NCBI RefSeq assembly: GCF_910594005.1
Contig: NC_057820.1
Span: forward strand, 1,307,001-1,371,000
Length of the DNA: 64,000 bases
Reading direction: 5' to 3'
From: Cervus elaphus
Lineage: Eukaryota; Chordata; Mammalia; Artiodactyla; Cervidae
The notes beneath the pieces are model-generated. The model was not told the origin of the DNA, did not search any database, and saw nothing but the letters and a program-made list of their open reading frames with translations. Positions 59,801-62,016 of this stretch are shown here, one piece after another. Numbering within the stretch: the first letter of the stretch is position 1; each line of letters opens with the position of its first letter. The position numbers and the translations under genes were made by a program.

Positions 59801-61450
59801 GTAGGAGGAAAAAACAAATTATTGGCCCATACTTACAATTTTAAATAGAAACTGCTTTGTTATTAAAAACGAAACCAAAAGCCCTGGTATTTCAATCATT
59901 TCAGTCACACTTGTGAGGATGTGCCACTGCTTTCCCTTTTGTATCATGTCATAAACACGTATACACAGATCCACTGATCTTTGCCGAGTTAGGAGTGTAT
60001 ATACATCTATCAGTTCAGTTCAGTCGCTCGTCGTGTCCAACTCTTTGCGACCCCATGAACCGCAGCATGCCAGGCCTCCCTGTCCATCACCAACTCCCGG
60101 AGTTTACCCAAACCCATGTCCATCGAGTCAGTGATGCCATCCAACCATCTCATCCTCTGTCGTCCCTTTCTCCTCCCACCCTCAGGGTCTTTTCAAATGA
60201 GTCAGCTCTTTGCATCAGGTGGCCAAAGTACTGGAGTTTCAGCTTCAACATCAGTCCTTCCAATGAACACCCAGTCCTATCTATTCAGTGGTATAATATA
60301 CATACTGTCAAGAACACTTCACTTCTCTACCACGAACTACAAGCACATACAGGTTCAATGACCCAAGAGCTACGGGCAAAGCAACACTTAGATGGGCACT
60401 ATGAAAGAGCCCCTCTCTTTCGAGGTGACTTGAACATCTGGTCCAGATTTTAAGGGGATGTCTGGCAGAAATGCCTGAAACAAGGGAGAGTGTGTTACAT
60501 TTTCAAAGCAGTAAGGGCTAAGAAAATGTAGAATTCAGTGAGCAGAAGCTCATCATGGAATGAGCGTAAAGCAAGGTGGAGCCAGGCTCCCTTCATTTGT
60601 AGCAGAAACTTCCCTGCACAACATGAAGTTCTACACAACACTGCTACATTTCATATTCTGAAAATTCATAAGGAGGAACTAAAATGGGGGCTCCCCTCAT
60701 AGCTGAGTTGGTAAAGAATCTGCCTGCAATACGGGAGACCTGGGTTCAATCCCTGGGTTGGGAAGATCCCCTGGAGAAGGGGAAGGCTACCCACTCCAGT
60801 ATTCTGGCCTGAGAATTCCATGGACTGTGTAGTCCATGGGGTTGCAAAGAGTCCAACACAACTGAGCAACTTTCACTTTTCACTAAAATGGAGTCGGGAG
60901 GCCAGAAGGGGGAGCTCTCGCGCAGTACCACTAAAAATCAGTCGCAGGAAGAATCAATCACAGGTCCCCACAGGAAAACATGTGCCTGGCATCTGCTACA
61001 AGGAATCCACACCCCAGGAACTCAGACAGGAACCATCCCCACTCTGAACTCTCCCTTTGCTCCAGTGGACTTTGGTTCAGGACAACCCCTCCCAACACCC
61101 ACTTTGCTCTCCATAAAATAAGGTGCCTCTCCTCTGTTAGACCTGCCTTTGGCCTCTGTATAGCATATTTGTCCAAAACTGCTATTCCCGAACAAACTCA
61201 TTTTTGCTAGTAGAGTTTTATTTTTAAGGTCAATGATTTTCAAAACTTAGTCGTAAGAATAACTCAAGGTAACAAAAAAAATGAAAGTTCATAAAAATTA
61301 CTCACTCTTTTCACTCTCTCTCCAATTCTCAGATTCCACTAAATCACCTGAATGCATAGCAGACATAATCTTCTGTGCAACACTGGAGAGTGGTATCTTA
61401 CAAAGGTCAAAGCCTACAAATGCCTCATAATTTTCCATTTTCATAAAATC
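283..61450 (-). CDS. POLN: POLN, DNA polymerase nu (5' two thirds, 14 coding exons, spliced)
   Basis: This is a family A DNA polymerase related to the helicase-polymerase POLQ. It is a nuclear, low-fidelity translesion enzyme linked to crosslink repair. The fourteen exons listed below join without a stop into 575 codons; the human protein is about 900 residues. All junctions have AG acceptors and GT donors except one GC donor. Exon phases agree across every intron. The inferred protein has the variable N-terminus (residues about 1-240), then an inactive exonuclease-like fold, then the start of the polymerase domain (from about residue 430), ending at the conserved TG-x-x-x-GRLS segment in exon 14. 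The catalytic aspartates of motifs A and C are not in the window and must lie to the left. The start is taken as the ATG at 61438-61436. An in-frame ATG two codons upstream (61444-61442) is also possible. The intact frame argues against a pseudogene. Confidence 0.96.
349..958. other. POLN intron, no recognised element
   Basis: Moderately GC-rich unique-looking sequence (about 400-780) becomes AT-rich toward the microsatellite. Short open frames on both strands have no recognisable homology. Confidence 0.6.
959..991. repeat. (AT)n dinucleotide microsatellite
   Basis: About 16 perfect AT units lie in the POLN intron, 15 bp past the donor of exon 13. Such tracts are usually length-polymorphic. 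Confidence 0.98.
1007..1060 (-). CDS. POLN: POLN coding exon 13
   Basis: The acceptor is AATCTAG and the donor AAG|GTAACT. The exon has 18 codons, phase 0 (residues 536-553, VHKIKSTFVDGLLACMKK). An (AT)n tract starts about 15 bp beyond the donor. Confidence 0.95.
1061..2591. other. POLN intron sequence around exon 12, no repeats recognised
   Basis: Outside exon 12 (1832-1888) I see no transposable element or RNA gene. 1450-1700 is CpG-rich. Confidence 0.55.
1832..1888 (-). CDS. POLN: POLN coding exon 12
   Basis: The acceptor is TTTTTTAG and the donor CAG|GTAAGT. The exon has 19 codons, phase 0 (residues 517-535, LNALQDLHPLPKIILEYRQ). The LEYR motif is characteristic of the family A thumb. 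Confidence 0.95.
2592..2766 (+). mobile_element. Bov-tA SINE
   Basis: The element starts with the tRNA-derived head GGGCTTCCCTGGTGGCTCAG, contains a degenerate B box (GGTTCGATCCC), and ends in the BovB-derived tail (GTCAGACACAATTGA). It is sense on the plus strand, antisense to POLN. Confidence 0.95.
2826..3800 (-). mobile_element. L1 3' region, antisense, split by a Bov-tA
   Basis: The left part (2826-3335) and right part (3620-3800, with LAFGISI-like antisense of ORF2 3' sequence) read as the reverse complement of an L1 3' end. A T-run at 3231-3250 lies inside. The Bov-tA at 3426-3618 interrupts it. Confidence 0.7.
3426..3618 (+). mobile_element. Bov-tA SINE
   Basis: Full head (GGGCTTCCCTCCTGGCTCAG), B-box-like GGTTCAATCCC and BovB-derived tail ending GACACAGCTGAGCCACTTT. 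It is nested in the antisense L1. Confidence 0.95.
3801..4944. other. POLN intron, no recognised element
   Basis: GC-rich unique-looking sequence. The short open frames do not resemble known proteins, and no POLN exon is expected here because exons 11 and 12 account for the protein. Confidence 0.55.
4945..5052 (-). mobile_element. older tRNA-derived SINE (CHR-type), antisense
   Basis: The antisense B-box region (AACCAGGGATTGAACCTGCA) and terminal head (TGGACAGCCACGGAAGTCCC) identify the cetartiodactyl CHR-type SINE rather than the younger Bov-tA. Confidence 0.8.
5075..5830 (+). mobile_element. old L1 3' end
   Basis: Sense L1 ORF2 end and 3' UTR: the sequence around 5120-5410 matches the GGTGAGGATGTGGAGCA, GGTGGGAATGCAAA and GGAAGCAACTAAGA landmarks of mammalian L1. 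It is heavily mutated, with no open ORF2. Confidence 0.75.
6054..6346 (+). mobile_element. dimeric Bov-tA (two tRNA-derived heads)
   Basis: Two heads follow each other at 6054 and 6172, each with its own B-box-like motif. Only the second has the complete BovB-derived tail. This fits a Bov-tA dimer or one SINE inserted in the tail of another. Confidence 0.85.
6347..6927 (-). mobile_element. BovB LINE 3' end
   Basis: Reverse complement of the BovB 3' third, 5' truncated. The encoded C-terminal ORF2 tail (6596-6910, minus) still reads LGSKI, then CESWTIKKAEH, both BovB landmarks. It abuts the SINE dimer directly. Confidence 0.92.
6928..7424. other. POLN intron, no recognised element
   Basis: Mixed-composition unique-looking sequence. 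No repeat or exon signal stands out. Confidence 0.5.
7636..7755 (-). mobile_element. Bov-A type SINE fragment, antisense
   Basis: The BovB-related tail (CAGTTGTGTCCAATTCTCTG) and the body with AGAATACTGGAGTCGGTTG are present, without a tRNA head. It is bounded by GTTATATAT at both ends. Confidence 0.8.
7765..8419 (-). mobile_element. BovB LINE 3' end
   Basis: BovB 3' segment in antisense. The minus frame at 7976-8374 retains CESWTIKKAERQRIDAFELW and the downstream YSLEGLMLKLKLQYFGHLM motif. It is bounded on both sides by GTTATATAT. Confidence 0.93.
8721..8854 (-). mobile_element. older CHR-type SINE, antisense
   Basis: GGCTGCTCCACACGGCATG, the antisense B box (ACCAGGGATCAAACCCATG) and the end GGGAAGTCCCC are seen, with an antisense A-tail (T-rich) at the left. 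Confidence 0.88.
9196..10421. other. POLN intron, GC-rich, no recognised element
   Basis: 9320-9960 is CpG-rich and carries a 276-codon minus-strand frame (9078-9908). Its composition (Pro/Leu/Ser/Arg) is what GC-rich non-coding DNA gives by chance, and I recognise no protein in it. Confidence 0.5.
10422..10517 (-). CDS. POLN: POLN coding exon 11
   Basis: The acceptor is GTTGCAG and the donor GTG|GTAAGG. The exon has 32 codons, phase 0 (residues 485-516), reading ILFGKLQLHLL and ending PSTSEAV, the family A pattern in which a leucine-rich helix leads to a (S/P)T-x-x-x-L/V segment of the thumb. Confidence 0.95.
10828..10911 (-). CDS. POLN: POLN coding exon 10
   Basis: The acceptor is TTCATAG and the donor GAG|GTAAAG. 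The exon has 28 codons, phase 0 (residues 457-484, RLKELEKEAH to FLITSNHQLRE), part of the thumb subdomain. The intron before it, about 7 kb, contains the large old L1 with its nested SINEs. Confidence 0.95.
10912..11539. other. POLN intron upstream of exon 10, no recognised element
   Basis: AT-rich near the exon, mixed thereafter. No repeat family is assigned; it may grade into the L1 that begins near 11540. Confidence 0.5.
11908..12058 (-). mobile_element. Bov-tA SINE, antisense
   Basis: Antisense Bov-tA with CTCCTGCATTGCAGGCAGAC and the terminal AGCCACCTGGGAAACCC. It is truncated at its tail end and nested in L1. Confidence 0.92.
13932..14144 (-). mobile_element. Bov-tA SINE, antisense
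   Basis: Full antisense copy from TTGTTTAGTTGCTAAGTTGT to GAGCCACCAAGGAAGCCC. It is nested in L1 ORF2 sequence. Confidence 0.95.
14466..14668 (+). mobile_element. Bov-tA SINE with target-site duplication
   Basis: Full-length sense copy. CTGGCATAAAG occurs immediately before it (14454-14464) and again at 14687-14697 after its tail, an 11-bp target-site duplication within L1 sequence. Confidence 0.95.
15085..15245 (+). mobile_element. ruminant L1 3' UTR fragment
   Basis: The segment with GATGTACAGCAGAAACCAAC and AACACTGTAAACAATGATCC ends in an AATAAATAA-rich tail. It is the 3' end of a younger L1 inserted in the older one. Confidence 0.7.
16256..16455 (+). mobile_element. Bov-tA SINE with target-site duplication
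   Basis: Full-length sense copy. TCTGTAGTTACA precedes it (16244-16255) and TCTGCAGTTACA follows it (16456-16467), one mismatch in 12 bp. Confidence 0.95.
16449..16511. repeat. 22-bp tandem repeat, about 2.9 copies
   Basis: AGTGACTTCTGCAGTTACAATC is repeated exactly at 16449 and 16471, with a 19-bp partial third copy at 16493. The unit joins the last seven bases of the Bov-tA to its right target-site duplication. Confidence 0.97.
16600..17060 (+). mobile_element. old L1 fragment (probable)
   Basis: A-rich sequence in L1-like style, with AACCATAAAGAAAAAGATTG and ATTCAACCTCCTCAGCAATC. Degenerate; the family is not resolved. Confidence 0.5.
17061..18694. other. POLN introns flanking exon 9, GC-rich
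   Basis: Apart from exon 9 (17945-18009), the 17080-17400 and 18040-18500 stretches are GC- and CpG-rich and give long chance frames on both strands (for example 222 codons at 17667-18335, which reads across exon 9 antisense). No repeat is recognised. Confidence 0.5.
17945..18009 (-). CDS. POLN: POLN coding exon 9
   Basis: The acceptor is AATCACAG and the donor GGG|GTGAGC. The 65 nt complete a Val codon and encode METHRIRVNKEEME, then SALLG (residues 435-456). It matches the M-x-x-x-G/A-I-x-V pattern that follows the LPL-LA helix in Pol I-like enzymes. Confidence 0.95.
18695..18755 (-). CDS. POLN: POLN coding exon 8
   Basis: The acceptor is GAAACAG and the donor GCAG|GTAAGC. The 61 nt give 20 codons plus one base (residues 415-434), reading GLWQLF, then LELPLIPILA. 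This is the conserved ELPL-x-x-x-LA helix where the polymerase domain of family A enzymes begins. Confidence 0.95.
18756..19629 (-). other. POLN: POLN intron 7 (GC-AG)
   Basis: The 874-bp intron begins GCAAGG and ends AACAG on the minus strand. No repeat is recognised inside. Confidence 0.85.
19630..19698 (-). CDS. POLN: POLN coding exon 7 (GC splice donor)
   Basis: The exon has 69 nt, 23 codons, phase 0 at both ends (residues 392-414, NQAVRANL to LCSQLK). The acceptor is TTTTGAAG. The donor reads AAAG|GCAAGG, so the intron starts with GC rather than GT, in the strong consensus context typical of GC-AG introns. The next exon continues the protein in frame, so the boundary is well fixed. Confidence 0.9.
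19840..20010 (+). repeat. MIR-like SINE remnant
   Basis: CTCATTTTACAGGAAATGAG, then AGAGAGGCTAAGTGGCCCAG, is the conserved MIR core in sense orientation, diverged as expected of an ancient copy. Confidence 0.75.
20392..20600. repeat. 119-bp tandem duplication, GC-rich
   Basis: TCAGGCCCCCCAGCTCAGCC at 20392 recurs with few changes at 20511. The downstream TCGTCTTTCTCTCCGAC and CGCCGCCGCCCCCT motifs recur at the same 119-bp offset. There are about 1.8 copies, in CpG-rich DNA. Confidence 0.93.
20601..22165. other. POLN intron, GC-rich then mixed, no recognised element
   Basis: 20100-20750 is CpG-rich. 21000-21950 is unique-looking. Long frames here (for example 245 codons at 20650-21387, minus) have no recognisable protein. 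Confidence 0.5.
22166..22323 (-). CDS. POLN: POLN coding exon 6
   Basis: The acceptor is CTCTGCAG and the donor GTG|GTGAGT. The 158 nt encode residues 339-391, including LDPRIAAWLIDPSD, the region comparable to the Asp-containing exonuclease motif of Pol I. A sense-oriented BovB begins only about 55 bp upstream of the acceptor, so nearly all native sequence on that side has been displaced. Confidence 0.95.
22378..23303 (+). mobile_element. BovB LINE, 5' truncated, sense on plus
   Basis: It starts within the reverse-transcriptase region (ACAATGGACTGGTTCGAAAT) and runs to the standard 3' end (CAGACACAACTGAGCGACTG). The frame at 22469-22921 shows the palm motif as CADD (usually YADD) and then DFIFLGSKITADGDCSHEIK. 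An in-frame stop follows KKAEH. Confidence 0.95.
23304..23889. other. POLN intron, no recognised element
   Basis: C-rich pyrimidine stretches (23500-23640) and otherwise unique-looking sequence. Confidence 0.5.
23890..24014 (-). mobile_element. older CHR-type SINE, antisense
   Basis: TTTTTTTTGGCTGCACCATG, an antisense B-box-like GAGCAAACCCACG and the end CCACCAGGAAAGTCCT are seen. Confidence 0.85.
24015..24737. other. POLN intron, no recognised element
   Basis: A 118-codon minus frame (24124-24480) has no recognisable homology and no splice logic tying it to POLN, since exons 5 and 6 already join in frame. Confidence 0.5.
24738..24921 (+). mobile_element. Bov-tA SINE, head truncated
   Basis: It begins at GTGGTAAAGAACCC with the first head bases missing or mutated, then GGTTTGATCCC and the complete BovB-derived tail. 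Confidence 0.92.
26836..26870. repeat. (TTTA)n tail microsatellite
   Basis: About seven TTTA units form the reverse complement of the L1 poly(A)-derived tail. Confidence 0.95.
26836..27193 (-). mobile_element. L1 3' end inserted in BovB
   Basis: A T-rich antisense A-tail ((TTTA)n, 26836-26870) is followed by the ruminant L1 3' UTR (GTCATACATTGATATGAATC), running to TAGGGTTATCGTTATCACC. GCTTTCTT before it and GCTTGCTT after it look like a diverged 8-bp target-site duplication. Confidence 0.9.
28069..29627. other. POLN intron, no recognised element
   Basis: 28080-28880 is AT-rich and may hold degraded L1. 28900-29460 is GC-rich, with chance frames of up to 166 codons. Nothing identifiable. 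Confidence 0.45.
29628..29822 (-). mobile_element. Bov-tA SINE, antisense
   Basis: Antisense copy from GCATGCTAAGTTACTTCCAAC to TTCTTTACCACTAGTGCC. The head end is slightly degraded. Confidence 0.93.
29908..30551 (-). mobile_element. 5'-inverted (twin-primed) L1 with 13-bp target-site duplication
   Basis: GTGAACATTCTTT occurs at 29908-29920 and again at 30539-30551. Between them come a T-run, about 70 bp of antisense L1 3' UTR (29935-30002), and then about 535 bp of L1 ORF2 end and 3' UTR in the opposite (plus) orientation, starting ACTGCCATATGACCCAGCAA. This is the product of twin priming. Confidence 0.93.
30552..30976. other. POLN intron downstream of exon 5, no recognised element
   Basis: AT-rich sequence, then a GC-rich stretch next to the exon. 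No repeat assigned. Confidence 0.5.
30977..31089 (-). CDS. POLN: POLN coding exon 5
   Basis: The acceptor is CTTCTAG and the donor GTG|GTACGT. The 113 nt encode residues 301-338 with the conserved CFNAKDFVR and LQFFGDDGSW segments. One base completes the previous codon and one base is left for exon 6. The exon belongs to the exonuclease-like fold. Confidence 0.95.
31165..31260 (+). repeat. MIR-like remnant (weak)
   Basis: CAGCTGTCACTTGTCAAGCA and AACTCAAATCCTACGAGGT resemble the MIR 5' and core regions. Confidence 0.45.
31501..31803 (-). mobile_element. older CHR-type SINE, antisense, with target-site duplication
   Basis: The long-form SINE has TTTTCGGCTGCACTGGGTC, an antisense B box (GGATCAAACCAGTG) and a CACTGGGCTACCAGGAAAGTCC end. 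GCCAGGCAACTTTT flanks it at 31501-31514 and 31790-31803, a perfect 14-bp duplication. Confidence 0.92.
31940..32110 (+). repeat. MIR-like SINE remnant
   Basis: TTACTTATTATCTGTATTTTA and a GAGGTTAGTCATAAAGTCAA-like core in MIR order, ancient and diverged. Confidence 0.6.
32340..32690 (+). repeat. MIR remnant split by a Bov-A SINE
   Basis: The left half (CACTTATCAAGTACTTACCAG to GGCAGGCACTAGATC) and right half (TTACAGATAAGGAAACTGAG to GGTCTGAGACC) are adjacent MIR segments. The Bov-A at 32463-32571 sits between them, flanked by TAGATCCATTTT and TAGACCCATTTT. Confidence 0.85.
32463..32571 (+). mobile_element. Bov-A type SINE fragment
   Basis: Headless copy: ACTCTGGTATTCTTGCCTGG through AAAGTCAGACATGACTGAGC. 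Confidence 0.88.
32691..33550. other. POLN intron, no recognised element
   Basis: Unique-looking sequence of mixed composition. Confidence 0.5.
33551..33755 (-). mobile_element. Bov-tA SINE, antisense
   Basis: A full-length, well-preserved antisense copy from GAGCGAGCGTCAGTCGCTCAG to CAGCTGAGCCACC, among the least mutated in the window. Confidence 0.96.
33756..34955. other. POLN intron downstream of exon 4, no recognised element
   Basis: Unique-looking sequence with a short GAGT/GAGC simple repeat at 34637-34658. Confidence 0.5.
34956..35146 (-). CDS. POLN: POLN coding exon 4
   Basis: The acceptor is TTCACAG and the donor AA|GTAAGA. The 191 nt give 63 codons plus two bases (residues 238-300). 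The visible CIYIKTEHSSIW segment belongs to the inactive 3'-5' exonuclease-like subdomain. The preceding intron of about 8.8 kb (35147-43955) contains the endogenous retrovirus, a hAT-like element and L1 pieces. Confidence 0.95.
35290..36175 (+). mobile_element. old L1 ORF2 fragment
   Basis: L1 ORF2-style A-rich sequence with ATTTACAGATAACATAAATA (palm region), AAACCCAAAGGAATCTACAA and the 3' ACTATAAAATACTGATGAAA region. Many stops. Confidence 0.75.
36304..36747 (+). mobile_element. non-autonomous hAT-like DNA transposon
   Basis: The left end (CAGGGGCCCCCGTGCC) and right end (GTGCCAAAAGGTGGGACTG), with internal CTATTAGGAACGGGGCCGCA and TGTATTTACAGCTGCTCC, match the widespread mammalian element whose ends read CAGGGGTCCCC. 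The exact family name is uncertain. Confidence 0.7.
36748..37116 (+). repeat. ERV 5' LTR
   Basis: The boundary with the hAT-like element is abrupt. The right end ...GGTTGGGAACA is followed after a few bases by a possible primer-binding region (TTGGCGACTCTGCCGGGACC) whose tRNA I cannot assign. Confidence 0.75.
37117..38020 (+). other. ERV leader region
   Basis: About 900 bp lie between the 5' LTR and the gag-like start. It has pyrimidine-rich stretches and no recognised coding sequence. Confidence 0.5.
38021..39245 (+). pseudogene. ERV gag remnant
   Basis: It begins Met-Gly-Asn, the N-myristoylation context typical of matrix proteins, but meets a stop within about 15 codons. Frame 38925-39242 retains a capsid C-terminal-like segment (AFRKYTNSDPESAEGRSLL). 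Several frame breaks make it non-functional. Confidence 0.75.
40060..40600 (+). pseudogene. ERV pol (reverse transcriptase) remnant
   Basis: The gammaretrovirus-like RT finger and palm sequence is recognisable (LTKFLTHGLIRPCQS, PVVPNPHTLFTQVPGTAQYF). The region where the Y-x-DD active site belongs reads QYIED in a shifted frame. It is inactive. Confidence 0.8.
41050..41245 (+). mobile_element. older CHR-type SINE nested in the ERV
   Basis: The B box GGTTCAATCCCTGGTCAGGG, then CTAGATCCCACATGCTGCAG and a tail of A-rich repeats. The A-rich tail region contains AAAAGATACTGACCAAAAAA twice (41236-41290). Confidence 0.88.
41340..41730 (+). pseudogene. ERV integrase C-terminal remnant
   Basis: The start of this frame has the pattern of the integrase GPY/F domain (TPTAVK-like with a downstream HVSR) of class I retroviruses. 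Its position just 5' of the 3' LTR implies loss of env. Family assignment is from pattern only. Confidence 0.55.
41815..42208 (+). repeat. ERV 3' LTR
   Basis: Aligns with the 5' LTR over its length with scattered changes and a small size difference. The shared right end is CTGGGTTGGCAGCA. Confidence 0.75.
42828..43115 (+). mobile_element. older CHR-type SINE (long form)
   Basis: Head GGGACCTCCTTGGGGGCCCAGTGG, B box GGTTTGATCCC, a long tail with AGAGGGGCCACCACAACGAG and an A-rich end. Confidence 0.88.
43383..43650 (+). mobile_element. older CHR-type SINE (long form)
   Basis: Head GCTTCCCTGGGGGGCCAGTGG, B box GGTTCAGTCC, CTAAGATCCCACATGCCAC and an (AAATA)-rich tail. Confidence 0.88.
43956..44459 (-). 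CDS. POLN: POLN coding exon 3 (large N-terminal exon)
   Basis: This is the largest exon here: 504 nt, 168 codons, phase 0 at both ends. The acceptor is TTTCTGTAG and the donor CAG|GTTAGT. It encodes residues 70-237, a charged and poorly conserved region (KRKH, then a run of Asn/Ser), followed by the more conserved FCDIRHLD and MLKQAA segments that precede the exonuclease-like fold. It is open throughout. Confidence 0.96.
44928..45050 (+). mobile_element. BovB 3' terminal fragment
   Basis: The last about 120 bp of BovB in sense (GACTCAATGGACATGAATGT through GGGATGGCAAAGAGCTGAAC), degraded at the very end. Confidence 0.85.
45179..45389 (-). mobile_element. Bov-tA SINE, antisense
   Basis: Full antisense copy from GTTGTTCAGTCGCTAAGTCG to GAGACACCTGAGAAGCCCC. 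Confidence 0.95.
45660..45850 (+). repeat. MIR/L2-like remnant
   Basis: AACTATAAGCTCCTGGAGAA and CAGTGCCCAGCATATGGCTG, then TAGGTATTTGTTGAA, match the 3' part of ancient MIR/L2 elements. Confidence 0.7.
45893..45966 (-). CDS. POLN: POLN coding exon 2
   Basis: The acceptor is CTGCAG (45972-45967) and the donor is AAG|GTGAAT. The 74 nt complete the split codon from exon 1 and add 24 codons (residues 45-69, reading VVDKSSVKYSV and onward). The exon ends in phase 0. It lies about 15.3 kb downstream of exon 1. A MIR/L2-like repeat ends only about 45 bp past its donor. Confidence 0.93.
45967..46799. other. POLN intron upstream of exon 2, no recognised element
   Basis: AT-rich unique-looking sequence. 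46400-46700 may be decayed L1. Confidence 0.5.
46800..46926 (-). mobile_element. older CHR-type SINE, antisense
   Basis: GGTTGGCCATGCTGTGCAGC, an antisense B box (CAGGGATTGAACCCATG) and an end of CATCAGAGAAGTCCC. Confidence 0.87.
48531..48711 (-). pseudogene. 3' end of an unidentified processed mRNA, ending in a MIR
   Basis: About 180 nt are fused directly to the U6 T-run. The last about 50 nt (GTTCCTGGCACATAATAGG, then CTCAATAAATATTTGTTG) are a MIR 3' end, which supplies the polyadenylation signal. I do not recognise the parent transcript. Confidence 0.8.
48712..48818 (-). pseudogene. U6 snRNA pseudogene (RNU6-type)
   Basis: All 107 positions of U6 are present, from GTGCTCACTTCGGCAGCAC to CCATATTTTT. 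By eye it differs from canonical U6 at six positions, five of them at CpG sites. No U6 promoter (PSE/TATA) lies upstream, since the flank is BovB, so it is a retrocopy rather than a gene. Confidence 0.96.
49690..50235 (+). mobile_element. old L1 ORF2/3' fragment
   Basis: TTTGCCAGATTATCAGAACA, GACAAAAAGACAAAGAGTTA and TGGAGATGGAGAAGAGGCAG are diverged L1 3' landmarks in sense orientation. Confidence 0.7.
50240..50645 (-). pseudogene. CASP10-like death-effector-domain fragment
   Basis: On the minus strand two frames encode pieces of a second death-effector domain: KLLYELSEGISSEILKSMIF near 50640, then after a small deletion and frameshift EDDVTLLEDLCQKIVPNL and EIDKYKREK. This order and spacing fit the DED2 of caspase-10 from my knowledge of the family. 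Stops and frameshifts follow, so it is a relic. It directly abuts an ERV LTR on its 5' side. Whether it is a processed copy is not resolved. Confidence 0.6.
50650..50990 (-). repeat. ERV LTR, minus strand
   Basis: On the minus strand: U3-like GAACACCCCTATAACCTCC, the CACACTCTGTGGAGTGTGC stretch, an AATAAA at 50738-50733, CTTCTTACCTATCACTTTG, then a U5-like end reading CCTGAGCTTCATTAGGTCC and AAAACCAG. The outer (U3) boundary is uncertain. Confidence 0.65.
50991..53724. other. POLN intron, mostly unassigned
   Basis: 50990-51420 looks like decayed L1. 51470-53700 is GC-richer and unique-looking. A 181-codon frame on the minus strand (53142-53687) and a 143- and a 154-codon frame on plus have no recognisable family. 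Confidence 0.45.
53725..53915 (-). mobile_element. older CHR-type SINE, antisense, degraded
   Basis: GGGCCTTAGTTGCAGCACTC, TGGAGCAAGTGAACTCTTGG, then CTTCTCTGACCAGGGCTCAG. Confidence 0.65.
54345..54776 (+). mobile_element. BovB LINE 3' end, sense on plus
   Basis: It runs from ATAGTCATGTATGGATGTGA to GACACGACTGAGTGACTGAA. The plus frame encodes CESWTIKKAECRR and YSLEGLMLKLKLQYFGHLM before a stop. It is 5' truncated. Confidence 0.95.
55013..55967 (+). mobile_element. 5'-inverted (twin-primed) L1, split by a CHR-type SINE
   Basis: 55026-55812 is antisense L1 ORF2/3' sequence (AAATATTTTCTCCCATTTTG onward). 55815-55956 is sense L1 3' UTR (GGGAGTTTGGGAATGACATG) with an A-rich tail. AAATCTGAGTG (55013-55023) and AAATCTGAATG (55957-55967) flank it, one mismatch in 11. 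Confidence 0.75.
55098..55218 (-). mobile_element. older CHR-type SINE, antisense
   Basis: TTGGCCACGCCTTACAACTT, the antisense B box CAGGGATTGAAACTGCA and the end GGACCAACAGGGAAGTCCC. Confidence 0.88.
56474..57492 (-). mobile_element. BovB LINE, 5' truncated, antisense
   Basis: It runs from the 3' end (TCACTCAGTCATGTCTGACT) to the KKQQLELDMEQQTG-encoding RT segment. The palm-motif region is interrupted. A T-rich stretch with a duplicated CCTTAGTTTTTT (57144-57190) expands one site. Confidence 0.95.
57512..57703 (-). mobile_element. Bov-tA SINE, antisense
   Basis: It begins TCTTGCTCAGTCGTGTCTG after a direct repeat AAATTTAAGT x2 (57492-57512) and ends GAGCCACCCGGGAAGCC. Confidence 0.93.
57704..58714. 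other. POLN intron, possible old LTR then unique sequence
   Basis: 57760-58020 (GACGTCAATGGTCTCAGTTGG) has the look of an ancient mammalian LTR, but I cannot name it. The rest is AT-rich. Confidence 0.4.
58715..59165 (+). repeat. MaLR (MLT1-like) LTR
   Basis: The left end TAAGGTGGTCCCGTGACTCC, CCTTGAGTGTGGGTGGACCT, and the right end GACCCACAGAATCTATGAGATAA are hallmark segments of ERVL-MaLR LTRs in sense orientation. Confidence 0.65.
59166..60007. other. POLN intron, no recognised element
   Basis: AT-rich unique-looking sequence with a 100-codon plus frame (59326-59628) of no recognisable family. Confidence 0.5.
60008..60278 (-). mobile_element. short BovB 3' end, antisense
   Basis: CAGTTCAGTTCAGTCGCTCG through TCAGTCCTTCCAATGAA. 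Severely 5' truncated. Confidence 0.95.
60279..60686. other. POLN intron, no recognised element
   Basis: Unique-looking sequence. Confidence 0.5.
60687..60872 (+). mobile_element. Bov-tA SINE
   Basis: Sense copy with head GGGGCTCCCCTCATAGCTGAG, B-box-like GGTTCAATCCC and a BovB-derived tail. Confidence 0.95.
60873..61305. other. POLN intron directly downstream of coding exon 1
   Basis: Unique-looking sequence of mixed composition. Confidence 0.5.
61306..61450 (-). CDS. POLN: POLN coding exon 1 (start codon)
   Basis: The exon runs from an AG acceptor at 61452-61451 to a GTGAGT donor at 61305-61300. From the ATG at 61438 it encodes 44 codons plus one base, beginning Met-Glu-Asn-Tyr-Glu-Ala, which matches the known POLN N-terminus. 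A second in-frame ATG lies at 61444, giving Met-Lys-Met. The stretch between the acceptor and the first ATG is in frame with no stop, so the frame is open to the upstream side of the exon. Confidence 0.95.
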
Positions 61451-61937
61451 CTAAGCATAAGATAAACATAATACCCATATATTAATTTTGAGACTTCAAA
61501 ATAAGTCATGTAAAAATTTTTTTATGTAGAGACATTCATAAAAATTACTATATTCACCACTATAACAAATAGGTATCAATTGTCCTCATAATACAGCTAG
61601 GATAGTCAAGAAGAAAACAAAACATTCAGAGGCTCCATTGGGTATTATGCTAATACCATATGGTAGGAATGTATCGGTATTTCCTAGTTAACCAAATTTG
61701 AAGCAAGCAACCTACTCACATATTTCCTACTTCCTGAGGTTTGAAACAAACCGCTGTTATAGTCTTCAAACATACAAATCTAGCAACATAAAAATTGCTT
61801 TTTATTGACTTAAGTTATTAAGACAGACACATAACCTGACACCCTTTCACTCGCACTGCTCAACTACGCTGGCCCTCTGGGCTCAGTGGGTGAAGGTCTA
61901 GAAGGGGCAGTCCACATCATCAAGTGGCTGGTCATAC

Positions 61938-62016
61938 CTCTAATGTATCTGGCACTAATCTAAACAGACTTTGCTGTTCCACGAATTGGAAAAGCAGGTG
62001 ACATTTTTCTGCATTA
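61938..62016 (-). other. candidate 79-nt exon upstream of POLN start, in frame
   Basis: On the minus strand a good acceptor (TTCTTCTCTTCAG) is followed by 79 nt and a GTATGA donor. Read with one leading base, the segment is open for 26 codons (HLLFQFVEQQSLFRLVPDTLE). It ends in phase 0, so it joins coding exon 1 in the POLN frame with no stop before the known ATG. It has no Met of its own in that frame, so it would need a further upstream exon to be translated. It could be a 5' UTR exon or part of an N-terminally extended or read-through transcript. I do not recognise the peptide. Confidence 0.4.

Noticed and set aside
283..61450. POLN copy as a pseudogene
   Set aside because: Exons keep introns, phases and splice sites, and 575 codons are open. 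The single GC donor is a known functional variant.
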